Assembly (NCBI GenBank): GCA_946645685.1
Contig: CAMPCJ010000003.1
Span: 1 to 58,481 of the forward strand
DNA from: an uncultured Clostridia bacterium
Lineage (GTDB): Bacteria > Bacillota > Clostridia > Oscillospirales > SIG627
DNA: 58,481 nucleotides
Reading direction: 5' to 3'
Below the pieces are notes generated by a model. It ran no database searches, was not told where the DNA came from, and worked only from the letters and a program-made list of their open reading frames with translations. The position numbers were made by a program, and so were the translations under genes. This document shows positions 7,772 to 16,228 of the stretch, piece after piece (the stretch's first letter is position 1; every line of letters begins with the position of its first letter).

Positions 7772-8569
7772 ATGGAAAAAAAGGTGAAGGGGCTTGTTCT
7801 CCGTTCTACGCAGTACGGGGATTATGATAAGCTCGTTACCGTTTTGACAGAAGAAGGCAAACTGTTTTTCAAAGCCCGGGGCATTCGCTCCATCACCAGC
7901 AAAAACGCCGCCGGGTGCGCCCCCTTCGTCTTTTCCGAGTTTCAGATCGAACAGCGGGGAGACAAAAACTATCTGAAACGGGCGCAACCTCTGTTCACCA
8001 CCGTTCGGCAAGGGTGCGACGTGGTCACTCTGGCGTTGGCTTCCTTTATGTGCGAGGTCGCGGAGGACGCGGCGCTGGACGCGGAGACCGGGAAAAGCGT
8101 TTTGAAGATCGTGATGAACGCGCTCTTCATCCTGGCAAAGGAAGACCGACCGGCGGATCTGGTCTGCTCGGTCTTTGAGTTTCGCCTGCTGGCGTCGTTG
8201 GGACAAATGCCTCTGTTTGACGCCTGCGCCCGCTGCGGAAGCGCCTTTGACGATGACGAGATCCTTTATATGCGCCTGGGGGAGGGTGATTTTATTTGTC
8301 CTGCGTGTTTCACCGGCAGGGACGAAAACGTTCGTCGGATCTCCCGAGACGTGTATTATCTGGCGCGGCGCAGCGTTTCCGCTCCCGAGAAGGAAGCCTA
8401 CGCTTTGAAAATGCCCCCGGCGGTGCTGAAGGAATTCGCTCAGTTGGCGGAGCGGTATTTTCTGTTTCAGATGGAGCGGAATTATAACAGTCTGAAATTC
8501 TACCATGAGGTCAAGCGCCTTCCGGAAGACGTAAAAAAGGAAATAGAAAAGAAAGATGATACCGTTTGA
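7772..8569 (+). CDS. recO: DNA repair protein RecO
   Basis: 265 residues. An N-terminal OB fold (1-80, VKGLVLRSTQYGDYDKLVTVLTEE, in the family position) precedes a helical part with a zinc ribbon, CARCGSAF (about 152) and CPACF (about 176). RecO loads RecA on SSB-coated DNA together with RecR. The start follows the era stop by 1 nt and mutS2 starts 14 nt before its end, so era-recO-mutS2 are tightly coupled. Confidence 0.94.
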   Translation: MEKKVKGLVLRSTQYGDYDKLVTVLTEEGKLFFKARGIRSITSKNAAGCAPFVFSEFQIEQRGDKNYLKRAQPLFTTVRQGCDVVTLALASFMCEVAEDAALDAETGKSVLKIVMNALFILAKEDRPADLVCSVFEFRLLASLGQMPLFDACARCGSAFDDDEILYMRLGEGDFICPACFTGRDENVRRISRDVYYLARRSVSAPEKEAYALKMPPAVLKEFAQLAERYFLFQMERNYNSLKFYHEVKRLPEDVKKEIEKKDDTV

Positions 8570-10931
8570 AAAAGCCGTTGTAACATTGGAGTTTGACAAG
8601 GTCCTGCGGGACCTTGCCTCTCTTTGCGCCGTGGAAGCGGGCAAAGAAAAGATCCTTTCTCTGATGCCGGAGACCGACGCGGACAGAGTGGCGCTCCTTC
8701 TGAAGCAGACCGCCTCCGCCCGCCGTATTTCCGGGATCCGGGGAGAACCGTCTCTGTCCGCGCATCCTACGCTGCCGGACGTGATCGACCGGTGCGAGAA
8801 GGGGGCGCAGCTCAACGCGGCTGAGCTTTTGCGGGTGGCGCGCCTTTTGCATTCCGCCGACCGGGCAAAGGATTACGGAGAGGCGCTGGAGGGGGAAGAC
8901 GCTGTTTTGGGTGAGATCTTCCGCCGCCTTCTGCCTGATCGGGCGCTCGCCCATGAGATCGACCGCGCGCTGCCGTCCGAGGACGCTGTTGCGGACGACG
9001 CCAGCCCCGCGCTCTTTTCCATTCGCCGAAAAAAGAACGCCTGCGCTCTGAAGATCCGGGAAACGCTGCAGCATTACATTTCCGGCTCTTACGCCGCCTA
9101 TTTGCAGGAGAATATCATTACCTTCCGCAATTCCCGCTACGTTATCCCGGTGAAGAGCGAGTATAAGAACGAGATCCACGGGCTGATCCACGACACCTCG
9201 TCCTCCGGCGCCACCGTCTTCATCGAGCCTATGAGCGTGGTGGAACTGAACAATCAGATCAAAGTGCTGGACGGGGAAGAGCGGGACGAGATCGACCGGA
9301 TCATGTGGGAGCTTTCCCGCCGTGTTTCCGGTGACGCGGATCTTCTTCGCCTGGATTTTATCAATATCGTGGAGCTTTCCGTCATTTTTGCCCGGGCTGC
9401 GCTGGGCGCCCGGATGGAGGGCGTTACCCCCACTATTTCCAAAAACGGCGTTCTGGATCTGAAAAAGGCGAAGCACCCCCTCCTGGATCCCAAAAAAGCG
9501 GTGCCTATTTCCGTTTCCCTGGGGCGTGACTTCGATACGCTGGTGATCACGGGACCCAATACCGGCGGCAAAACCGTCACCTTGAAGACCATGGGGCTTC
9601 TGGCGATGATGGCGCAGTGCGGGATGCAGCTCCCCGCGGAGGAAGCGGAAGTGCCCGTTTATCCCGACGTTCTGGCGGACATCGGCGACGAGCAGAGCAT
9701 CGAACAGTCCCTTTCGACCTTCTCCGCCCACATCGTCAATATCATTGATATGCTGGAGCGTACCAAACCCGGGGTGCTGGTGCTCTTCGATGAATTGGGA
9801 AGCGGCACGGATCCGGTGGAGGGCGCCGCCCTGGCGGAATCGATTTTGATGACCGTTCGGGAAAGGGGCGCCGTGTGCGCCGCCACCACCCATTACGCGG
9901 AACTGAAAACCTACGCGCTGGAGACGGAAGGGGTGGAGAACGCTTCTTGTGAATTTGACATCACCACGCTGATGCCGACGTATCGTCTGATCCTCGGCGC
10001 CCCCGGACGTTCCAACGCCTTTCTCATTGCCTCAAGGCTCGGCTTGTCGGAGGACGTGATCCGCCGCGCCGCCGTTTTGGTAAAAGCGGAAGACCGCCGT
10101 TTTGAGACCGTGGTGGGCAGGCTGGAGGACGAGCGGGTGCTCATGGAGCAAAAGCGGGCGGAAGCGGAGCGGCTTCTTGCCGAAGCCCGTCAAATGCGGG
10201 ATACCGCCCTGGCGGAGCGGGAGGGCTTGCTTGCCGGCGCGGAGAAAGAAGCGGAGCGCGCCAAACGGGAAGCGCTCAGGCTCATTCGCAGCGCCCGCGC
10301 CGTTTCCGATCAGGCGTTTGAAAAGCTGGACGAACTGCGCCGCCGCGCGGAAAAGGAACAAAACCTTGCTTGGCTCTCCGAAGAGCGGCAGCGGATGAGA
10401 CAAAACCTGGGCAAGGTGGAAGACGCCGCGCTGGAAGGCGGCGTCAAGCGGGAGGATGAGAACGATCACTACGTACCGCCCCGTCCCCTGCGGGTGGGGG
10501 ACAACGTATTTCTGCCCCACGTGGGGAAGGAGGGCGTTGTGGAAAACATTCGCGGAGGGGACGTAACCGTTCTGGTCGGCAATCTGCGGATGAAGACCGC
10601 CCTTTCCGGTTTGCGCCTCATCACGGATCTTTCCGGCAGAAAGAAGACCGTGCGGAAGGGAAGCGTCACCGCCTCCCCCCGCTCCGGCACTTCCGGCAGC
10701 GTGGACGTGAGAGGAATGGTGACGGATGACGCCTGGCTTGCGGTGGACAAGTACCTGGACGACGCGATCCTGACGGGGTATGAGACCGTGACCATTATCC
10801 ACGGCAAAGGCACCGGCGCTTTGAAAAAAGGGTTGTGGACTTACTTTAAGGGAGATCCCCGCATCGCTTCTTTTCGTCTGGGAAATTTCGGCGAAGGGGA
10901 CTCCGGCGTCACCGTTATCCGGTTGAAATAA
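8556..10931 (+). CDS. mutS2: MutS2 family ATPase/endonuclease
   Basis: 791 residues, full length. Order: MutS-like lever/clamp helices (1-290), ATPase with Walker A TGPNTGGKTVTLKT (about 333) and Walker B VLFDELGSGTDP (about 408), a long coiled coil at about 515-620 rich in Glu/Arg/Ala, and a C-terminal Smr domain (VDVRGMVTDDAW near 711; HGKGTGALKKG near 750). MutS2 lacks the mismatch-binding domain; in Bacillus it acts on collided ribosomes (RqcU) and in other bacteria limits recombination. A window with both mutS2 and rqcP is in keeping with a ribosome-rescue role, though that is inference. Confidence 0.96.
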   Translation: MIPFEKAVVTLEFDKVLRDLASLCAVEAGKEKILSLMPETDADRVALLLKQTASARRISGIRGEPSLSAHPTLPDVIDRCEKGAQLNAAELLRVARLLHSADRAKDYGEALEGEDAVLGEIFRRLLPDRALAHEIDRALPSEDAVADDASPALFSIRRKKNACALKIRETLQHYISGSYAAYLQENIITFRNSRYVIPVKSEYKNEIHGLIHDTSSSGATVFIEPMSVVELNNQIKVLDGEERDEIDRIMWELSRRVSGDADLLRLDFINIVELSVIFARAALGARMEGVTPTISKNGVLDLKKAKHPLLDPKKAVPISVSLGRDFDTLVITGPNTGGKTVTLKTMGLLAMMAQCGMQLPAEEAEVPVYPDVLADIGDEQSIEQSLSTFSAHIVNIIDMLERTKPGVLVLFDELGSGTDPVEGAALAESILMTVRERGAVCAATTHYAELKTYALETEGVENASCEFDITTLMPTYRLILGAPGRSNAFLIASRLGLSEDVIRRAAVLVKAEDRRFETVVGRLEDERVLMEQKRAEAERLLAEARQMRDTALAEREGLLAGAEKEAERAKREALRLIRSARAVSDQAFEKLDELRRRAEKEQNLAWLSEERQRMRQNLGKVEDAALEGGVKREDENDHYVPPRPLRVGDNVFLPHVGKEGVVENIRGGDVTVLVGNLRMKTALSGLRLITDLSGRKKTVRKGSVTASPRSGTSGSVDVRGMVTDDAWLAVDKYLDDAILTGYETVTIIHGKGTGALKKGLWTYFKGDPRIASFRLGNFGEGDSGVTVIRLK

Positions 10932-10944
10932 CGCACCGGCTTCT

Positions 10945-10982
10945 AAAGTGGGAGAAAACGATGGTTTTCCCCCACTTTTTTT
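10945..10982 (+). terminator. Intrinsic terminator after mutS2
   Basis: AAAGTGGGAGAAAAC pairs, with a small bulge, with GTTTTCCCCCACTTT, then a T-run; 14 nt after the mutS2 stop. The remainder of the 10932-11290 gap is AT-rich and carries the promoter at 11219; nothing else is seen. Confidence 0.8.
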
Positions 10983-11218
10983 CTGTTTTCCGGGGAAAAA
11001 AGCGCATTTGTTCCCCACTTTTCACACACAAAAATATGTTAACAAATTGTAAACTTATAAGGGGCGGGGAGGATAAGTTTCCACCGGCTCGCGTAAAATA
11101 GGACGTATATAATAAAAGGAAAAGCGAAGGAAATTTGCCCTGTAAAACGGTAGAATTTCCCAAGCGAAAATAAATATGAATAAAAAATTACCAAAAAGAC
11201 TACAAAGTGTGAACTCCA

Positions 11219-11247
11219 TTGACTTTCCGTCTGAAAGACCCTATAAT
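11219..11247 (+). promoter_or_regulatory. Strong sigma-A-type promoter of the wall hydrolase
   Basis: TTGACT (11219-11224), 17 nt, TATAAT (11242-11247), 43 nt before ATG 11291. Near-consensus vegetative promoter, arguing that this SleB-like enzyme is not confined to sporulation. Confidence 0.75.
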
Positions 11248-11290
11248 GACAACCGCTTTCCCCCAAGCGGCAAACGTAACAGGAGATCGT

Positions 11291-12070
11291 ATGTTTAAAA
11301 AGTATCGAATTCTGTCCGCTCCGTTTGCCTTTTGTGCCACAAGTTTGATCCTGGTGATCGCCATGCTGGTCCCCGGCATATCCCTTCCTGCGAGAAGCGT
11401 GATCGTTGCGGACGCAGCCCCCGCCGTAGTGGAGATCGTTACGGCGGATGAACCCAAGAGCAAAGGAGCGGAATCGGAGGCAAAAGAGAATACCGATCCG
11501 GAAGCTGACGGCAATTCGTCCGTTCGCCCTGCCGGATTCCACGCCATCGAGAAAAACGCGCCCTCTTCCCTTGCCAATGATCTGATCGAGACCAACCCGC
11601 AGTTGGAGCAACAGATCCGGCAGGAAAGCGCCGCCCTTCCCGATGGGGAGACCACACTTCCCGTCAAGAACTTTATCATGTATAATCTGACGGACGAGGA
11701 GTACCGCCTTTTATGCTGGTGCGTGGAAGGCGAGGCGCACGGAAAATCCATGGAGCATCGCTGCATCATTGCTCAGGTCATTTTCAACCGTGTGTTCAAC
11801 GACCGGTTTCCCAATACCGTTAAAGACGTGATCCTCTCTCCCAATCAGTTCAGCGTGATGAGTTGGTATAACCCCAAGCTTTACGACGGTTTTGTCACCG
11901 CGCAGACCGAAGAAGCCGTCAATGCGGTCCTGAACGGGGATGTGGAAGATATGTCTCAAGGCGCTCTTTACTTCTGTAATCCCACCCGCGCCAACAACGT
12001 GGAGTGGTTCGATAACGCACTGGTCACCCTTTTCGAATTTGAGAATCACCGGTTCTATACGGCGCCCTGA
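11291..12070 (+). CDS. Secreted SleB/CwlJ-type cell-wall hydrolase
   Basis: 259 residues; AGGAG lies 5 nt before ATG 11291. An N-terminal membrane segment or signal peptide (about 9-33) is followed by an acidic low-complexity linker (about 45-110). The C-terminal 120 residues are a Hydrolase_2 domain: LCWCVEGEAHGKS with the candidate catalytic Glu, then QVIFNRVFNDRFPNTVKDVI, a good match to the SleB/CwlJ core that cleaves spore cortex or vegetative peptidoglycan. The family acts as lytic transglycosylase or amidase depending on the member. It differs from true SleB in lacking a peptidoglycan-binding domain. Own promoter and terminator; monocistronic. Confidence 0.82.
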   Translation: MFKKYRILSAPFAFCATSLILVIAMLVPGISLPARSVIVADAAPAVVEIVTADEPKSKGAESEAKENTDPEADGNSSVRPAGFHAIEKNAPSSLANDLIETNPQLEQQIRQESAALPDGETTLPVKNFIMYNLTDEEYRLLCWCVEGEAHGKSMEHRCIIAQVIFNRVFNDRFPNTVKDVILSPNQFSVMSWYNPKLYDGFVTAQTEEAVNAVLNGDVEDMSQGALYFCNPTRANNVEWFDNALVTLFEFENHRFYTAP

Positions 12071-12106
12071 TTCTCATAGTTACGAAAAAGATCCGAAAAT
12101 CCGTAG

Positions 12107-12143
12107 AAAAGCAAGAGAACAGTTGTTTCTCTTGCTTTTTTTT
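12107..12143 (+). terminator. Intrinsic terminator after the wall hydrolase
   Basis: AGCAAGAGAA, loop of seven, TTCTCTTGCT, then eight T. Its T-run overlaps the -35 of the next promoter. Confidence 0.85.
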
Positions 12144-12160
12144 GCGTTGTTTGATAAAAT
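12132..12160 (+). promoter_or_regulatory. Promoter of the GH28-like gene and first cassette
   Basis: TTGCTT (12132-12137), 17 nt, TAAAAT (12155-12160), 44 nt before ATG 12204. The -35 lies in the preceding terminator. Because only 37 and 13 nt separate the next genes, it may drive 12204 through 18001. Confidence 0.5.
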
Positions 12161-12171
12161 AAATCTGTATC

Positions 12172-12185
12172 CGTGTATATACACG
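12172..12185. promoter_or_regulatory. Perfect 14-nt palindrome, candidate operator
   Basis: CGTGTATATACACG starts 12 nt after the -10 and so covers about +5 to +20 of the expected transcript, ending just before AAAGGAG. A repressor here could block initiation or the ribosome site. No regulator gene is adjacent, so the binding protein is unknown. Confidence 0.4.
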
Positions 12186-12203
12186 AAAAAAGGAGTATTG
12201 ATT

Positions 12204-13577
12204 ATGCATCGTTCGTATATGGATCCCAATGATTTCATCAACGTTTCCGATTCCGACAGCCGTATGATCCAGAAGGCGGTAGATGAAGCCGTCCAAACGG
12301 GCTGCGGCAACGTGGTCATCCCCGCTTACAATGAGCGCACCGGATCATACCTTTGGGTGATCGAAGAGAGCATCCTGCTCCCGTCCCACATCACCGTCAC
12401 GCTGGACAACGCGCACCTGCGGATGGCGGACGGCGTTTTCTGTCAAATGTTCCGGAACGCCAACGCCTTTGAGGAGATCGGGCGCACGCCGGAGGGCTTG
12501 CAGGAGGACATCGTCATCCGCGGCGTGGGTCGGGCGATCCTGGACGGCGGCAAGCACAACGGATTGCGGGAAAAAACGTCCCTGAAGGACGGGATGCCCC
12601 ATATCGTGAATAATCTGACTGTGTATCTGCACAACGTGAAGAACTTCCGGATCGAGCATCTTACCATCCGGGATCAGCGGTGGTGGGGCATCACCTTTGC
12701 CTGGGCGTGGGACGGCGTCGTTTCCGATATCCATTTTGAGATCGGCGACAAGAGCGTGCGGGAATCCACGACGCATCCCTGGCGGAACCAGGACGGCATC
12801 GACCTGCGCGTCGGTTGTCACGATATTCAGCTTTTGAACTTGACGGGAGAGACCTGCGACGACATCGTGGCGCTGACCGCCCTGGCGATCCGTCCCAGGT
12901 GTTTTGAGCTGCTTCATTCCTGCGATCACCTGCCTTTTGATATTTACAACGTCACCATCAAGAACATCACCGGCCGCAACAATCATTGCGCGCTGGTGCG
13001 GCTTTTGTGCCATAACCGCCGCCGGATCCACGACATCACCATTGACGGCGTGACGGATACCACCCCGGCGGACGAGGACGTGATCCGTACCGCTTCCTGC
13101 GTCAAGATCGGGGAGAACGGGTATTGTCCCGATCCCGCCCAACGCTGCCTGCCGGAGGAAATGCGGGATATTTTCGTTTCCAACGTGCACTCCGCGGCTT
13201 TGGCGGGGGTTGTCTTGAACTGCGCGGCGCAAAACGTCATCATTCGCAATCTCTCCGTTAGCGAAAAGGGCGACCACGCCATCGCCGTGTCTCAGATCAA
13301 AGCGGGTCGCCATTTGCTGATGGAAGAGGCAGACCGGGATTCCGGGCTTGCCATGGATGCTTCTCAGCGCAGTACACACATCGTCAATCTCCTGGCGGAC
13401 GGCATCAGCTGGGGCAGTACCCGCCGGGGCGCTACGCCTTTCTATTTTGACGGGCTTGTCGCCAAAAACGTGCGTATTCAAAACGTGGCTGTGAAGGGGG
13501 ACGCGGAATTGATGTGCGCCATTCACCCCCAGGAGGACGGGGAAGAGGTCACGTTTGAAAACGTGATCCGTTTCTGA
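12204..13577 (+). CDS. GH28-like (polygalacturonase-type) beta-helix protein, cytoplasmic
   Basis: 457 residues from ATG 12204 (AAAGGAG 8 nt upstream). The frame opens further upstream inside the previous gene and is not used. Seen: repeated short beta-strand turns typical of a right-handed parallel beta-helix (VVIPAYN, ITVTLDNAHLRM, DIVIRGVGRAILDGG, NVKNFRIEHLTIRD), plus two GH28-type acid motifs, NQDGID (195-200) and CDD (218-220). The GHG and RIK motifs of classic polygalacturonases are not evident. No signal peptide, so a cytoplasmic enzyme acting on imported oligosaccharide is inferred. It lies 37 nt upstream of the first ceramidase-like gene and is likely co-transcribed, linking glycan processing to that cassette. 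Substrate unknown. Confidence 0.6.
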   Translation: MHRSYMDPNDFINVSDSDSRMIQKAVDEAVQTGCGNVVIPAYNERTGSYLWVIEESILLPSHITVTLDNAHLRMADGVFCQMFRNANAFEEIGRTPEGLQEDIVIRGVGRAILDGGKHNGLREKTSLKDGMPHIVNNLTVYLHNVKNFRIEHLTIRDQRWWGITFAWAWDGVVSDIHFEIGDKSVRESTTHPWRNQDGIDLRVGCHDIQLLNLTGETCDDIVALTALAIRPRCFELLHSCDHLPFDIYNVTIKNITGRNNHCALVRLLCHNRRRIHDITIDGVTDTTPADEDVIRTASCVKIGENGYCPDPAQRCLPEEMRDIFVSNVHSAALAGVVLNCAAQNVIIRNLSVSEKGDHAIAVSQIKAGRHLLMEEADRDSGLAMDASQRSTHIVNLLADGISWGSTRRGATPFYFDGLVAKNVRIQNVAVKGDAELMCAIHPQEDGEEVTFENVIRF

Positions 13578-13614
13578 AAGGATCCGCGATCCATTTTGAA
13601 CAAGAGGAGGGCGT

Positions 13615-16215
13615 ATGAAAAGAGCCGGGACAGGACTTTTTGCGGCATTGCTTTCTTTGGCAATGCTTTTGAGTCCGTTTGCGCTCCCCTCGTGGGCAAA
13701 TGAGAGTTCCTCTCTCATCGGTGACGTGGACGGGGATGGGTTTATCCTGCCCCGTGACGCCGCCATCGTTGCCCGTTATCTCGCCCGGTGGGAGGATTAC
13801 GTGGATGAAGACGGCGCTTTGACGTATCCGGATCAGGAGGACGCCTCCTTCTGTGTGGGCTACGGCAGAGTGGACGTTACGCCGGATCTGTCTTATTACG
13901 CCCGGGTGCCCCTCGCCGGCTTCGGCAATACCAACTCTCGGCTCGCCAGCGGCGTACCGGATGGGGACGGCATTTACGTAACCTGCATCGCCCTGCGGGA
14001 CGAATCGGGGGAGGTGATGCTCCTCTTCACCATGGATCGGTTGAGTCTGAGCGGCTTGAAGGCGACCTATCATAAGACCTACCTTGCCGATTGCTTGAAA
14101 AGCGCGGTGGAGAGAGCCACCGGCATTTCCACGGACCATATGGCGGTGAACGTGTCCCATACGCACTCCGCGCCGGAGGGGCCCACGTCTTTTGTTGACT
14201 CACCCGCGGGCTGGGGCTATATGACTCGATATTACCAGGAAGTGTTCCAGAAGGGCGTTCAGGCGGCGCGCCGCGCCTTGGCGGATCTGTCTCCCGCCAC
14301 CTTGTGGGCGGGGGATACCAGCGTGGCTGATCTAAACTTTGTCCGCCGCCACCTGACCTGGTACGCCAGCACCGCTTCTGCGGCGGGATATCAGACCCGC
14401 TCCGTCATCGGAGAGGGGGAGGGTACCACCAACCGCGTCGGCTATGAAGCGCCCAATCCCGTGGACGACGGCGGGGTATATTATGAGCATGAGACCCCTG
14501 CGGACAACGAGGTGCAGTACCTTGTCTTCAAGCGCGAGGGGGTCAAGGACGTTTTGCTCTATAACTGGCAGTGCCACGCGGACATTACCGGGAACGACTG
14601 TTACGATCTGAACGAAGACGGCTCTTATCACGCCTTTTCCTACAACGCTTCGGATTACAAAAATATCAATAAGACCATCCTTGCGCCGGGCAACCGTGTC
14701 ATTACCTCGGACTACATTGCCGGGGTACGCCGCGTGCTGGACGAGCAGGAAGGGTATCTGACGGCGTTTTTCAACGGCGGCAGCGGCAATATGAATTATT
14801 ACGACTACGTGGGCTACGCCATGAACGCCCGTTACGGCAGAGCGGAGTATGAACAATACCGACTGCCCGGATGGGACGATCGGTATTATGACTACGCCTC
14901 TTCCTTCTCGACCAGCACCGGGCGCAAAGGGTACTGGAAATCCCAAATGGTCGGCGCCATCGTCGCCGACGCCATCAAGAAGGATATCGCCGCCACCGAC
15001 TCGCCCTTTGTGTATGATACGCCCGTTCACCACGATGTGGTTTCCACCCAGGCGCAAAGCGGCAGAACGTACGTGGATGAAGAAGGAAATACGCAAAGCG
15101 TGATCAGCCACAACTGGACGAATGATTTTGAGGGTATGGTGCAGCTTCCCACCGGGAAATTGAATATGATCCATTCCACCTATTACACCACCTTTGAGAA
15201 TGACGATCTGGCGCTGAAGACCGTGATGTCGTACTTGTCCGATCTGGCGCGGTACGGCAGGGTCAGCGTGGGCGACGACGGGGATATCCTCCTGCGCGGC
15301 ACCGAAGCCATTGAGCCGGACGGCTCTAACGGTACCGCCTTGTATACCATCACCTACACCTATAAAAACAAAACAGGGACGGAGACCATCACCGAAAAAG
15401 AAGTCGATGCGATCCGCGCGCTTGCCCGGGAGTATGCGCAACGAAAGACGGTCGCGGAACAAAAAGCCTTTGCCTGGGAGGTTTTGAATACCTATCGGGA
15501 TCTTGTGGTAAAGTCGTTCAGCGCCGGGATGTATGAAAACGGCGGCAGCGGCGGCTCCTATAACGCCGCCTACAAAAAGGCGCGGACCCTTGCCCGCCTC
15601 GCCACCGGACTGTATCTGAGCAATTATTCCGCCAACGCCCTCTATAACCGCATTTCTTACACCGATCTGGATCACGAGGATACGGACGTTACGAAATATA
15701 CCGAGGGCGTTCCTTTGTCCTGCCTTTCCATCGGCAAGTCCGTGGCGTTTACCTTTATGCCCTATGAAATGTTTGATACGGTGGGGCAGATGATCAAGGA
15801 CGGGCGCTATATCGTGTATGACGAAAGCGGTGCGCCCGTTACCGAGACCCGCGTCGCCACTCCGCCCACCGGCAAAAGCGGGTCCACCTATACGGGGCTT
15901 GATGGCGCCAAGCGGCCGTATCCGTCCATAAGCTACGAAGCGGCGACCTATACGTATACCGACGCCAAATCGCCCTTTCCCATGACCTTTGCCTGCGGCT
16001 ATACCGACGGCTCCGTGGGATATATGCCCACGCGCTACGCGCGCTTTCATCCCGAATCTCAGAATTATCAGAACGGGTATGAGACCTACGTTACCTATTA
16101 CGCCGCCGGCTCCACGGAAGATCACACGTCGGAGATCCTGGAAATGCTTCACCTTTTGTACACCGACGGGGATACCTCCCCTCGCGTGACCGGGCATCTT
16201 TCCGGCGTTTCGTGA
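13615..16215 (+). CDS. Secreted dockerin-type/neutral ceramidase-like protein, copy 1
   Basis: 866 residues; GAGGAGG lies 5 nt before ATG 13615. Order: signal peptide (1-28, SWANES cleavage region), a dockerin-type loop GDVDGDGFILPRDAA (36-50) followed by an Ala/Arg helix and a partial second loop VDEDGALTYP, then a neutral/alkaline ceramidase-like domain from about 81 (VGYGRVDVTPDL). Family landmarks: SHTHSAPEG (181-189) and NWQCH (317-321), matching the metal-binding His positions of ceramidases, and NGGSGNMN (387-394), the position of the GDVSPN active-site motif; the catalytic Ser is not evident. Known ceramidases cut the amide of N-acyl sphingoid bases; the true substrate is unknown and could be another amide. 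Paired with the binding-protein gene 13 nt downstream. Confidence 0.75.
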   Translation: MKRAGTGLFAALLSLAMLLSPFALPSWANESSSLIGDVDGDGFILPRDAAIVARYLARWEDYVDEDGALTYPDQEDASFCVGYGRVDVTPDLSYYARVPLAGFGNTNSRLASGVPDGDGIYVTCIALRDESGEVMLLFTMDRLSLSGLKATYHKTYLADCLKSAVERATGISTDHMAVNVSHTHSAPEGPTSFVDSPAGWGYMTRYYQEVFQKGVQAARRALADLSPATLWAGDTSVADLNFVRRHLTWYASTASAAGYQTRSVIGEGEGTTNRVGYEAPNPVDDGGVYYEHETPADNEVQYLVFKREGVKDVLLYNWQCHADITGNDCYDLNEDGSYHAFSYNASDYKNINKTILAPGNRVITSDYIAGVRRVLDEQEGYLTAFFNGGSGNMNYYDYVGYAMNARYGRAEYEQYRLPGWDDRYYDYASSFSTSTGRKGYWKSQMVGAIVADAIKKDIAATDSPFVYDTPVHHDVVSTQAQSGRTYVDEEGNTQSVISHNWTNDFEGMVQLPTGKLNMIHSTYYTTFENDDLALKTVMSYLSDLARYGRVSVGDDGDILLRGTEAIEPDGSNGTALYTITYTYKNKTGTETITEKEVDAIRALAREYAQRKTVAEQKAFAWEVLNTYRDLVVKSFSAGMYENGGSGGSYNAAYKKARTLARLATGLYLSNYSANALYNRISYTDLDHEDTDVTKYTEGVPLSCLSIGKSVAFTFMPYEMFDTVGQMIKDGRYIVYDESGAPVTETRVATPPTGKSGSTYTGLDGAKRPYPSISYEAATYTYTDAKSPFPMTFACGYTDGSVGYMPTRYARFHPESQNYQNGYETYVTYYAAGSTEDHTSEILEMLHLLYTDGDTSPRVTGHLSGVS

Positions 16216-16228
16216 GAGGAGGCGGACT

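Noticed and set aside
8511-9893. A 460-residue minus-strand frame opposite mutS2.
   Set aside because: mutS2 is complete with Walker motifs and Smr domain; the shadow is His/Arg/Gln-rich with no match to a known family.
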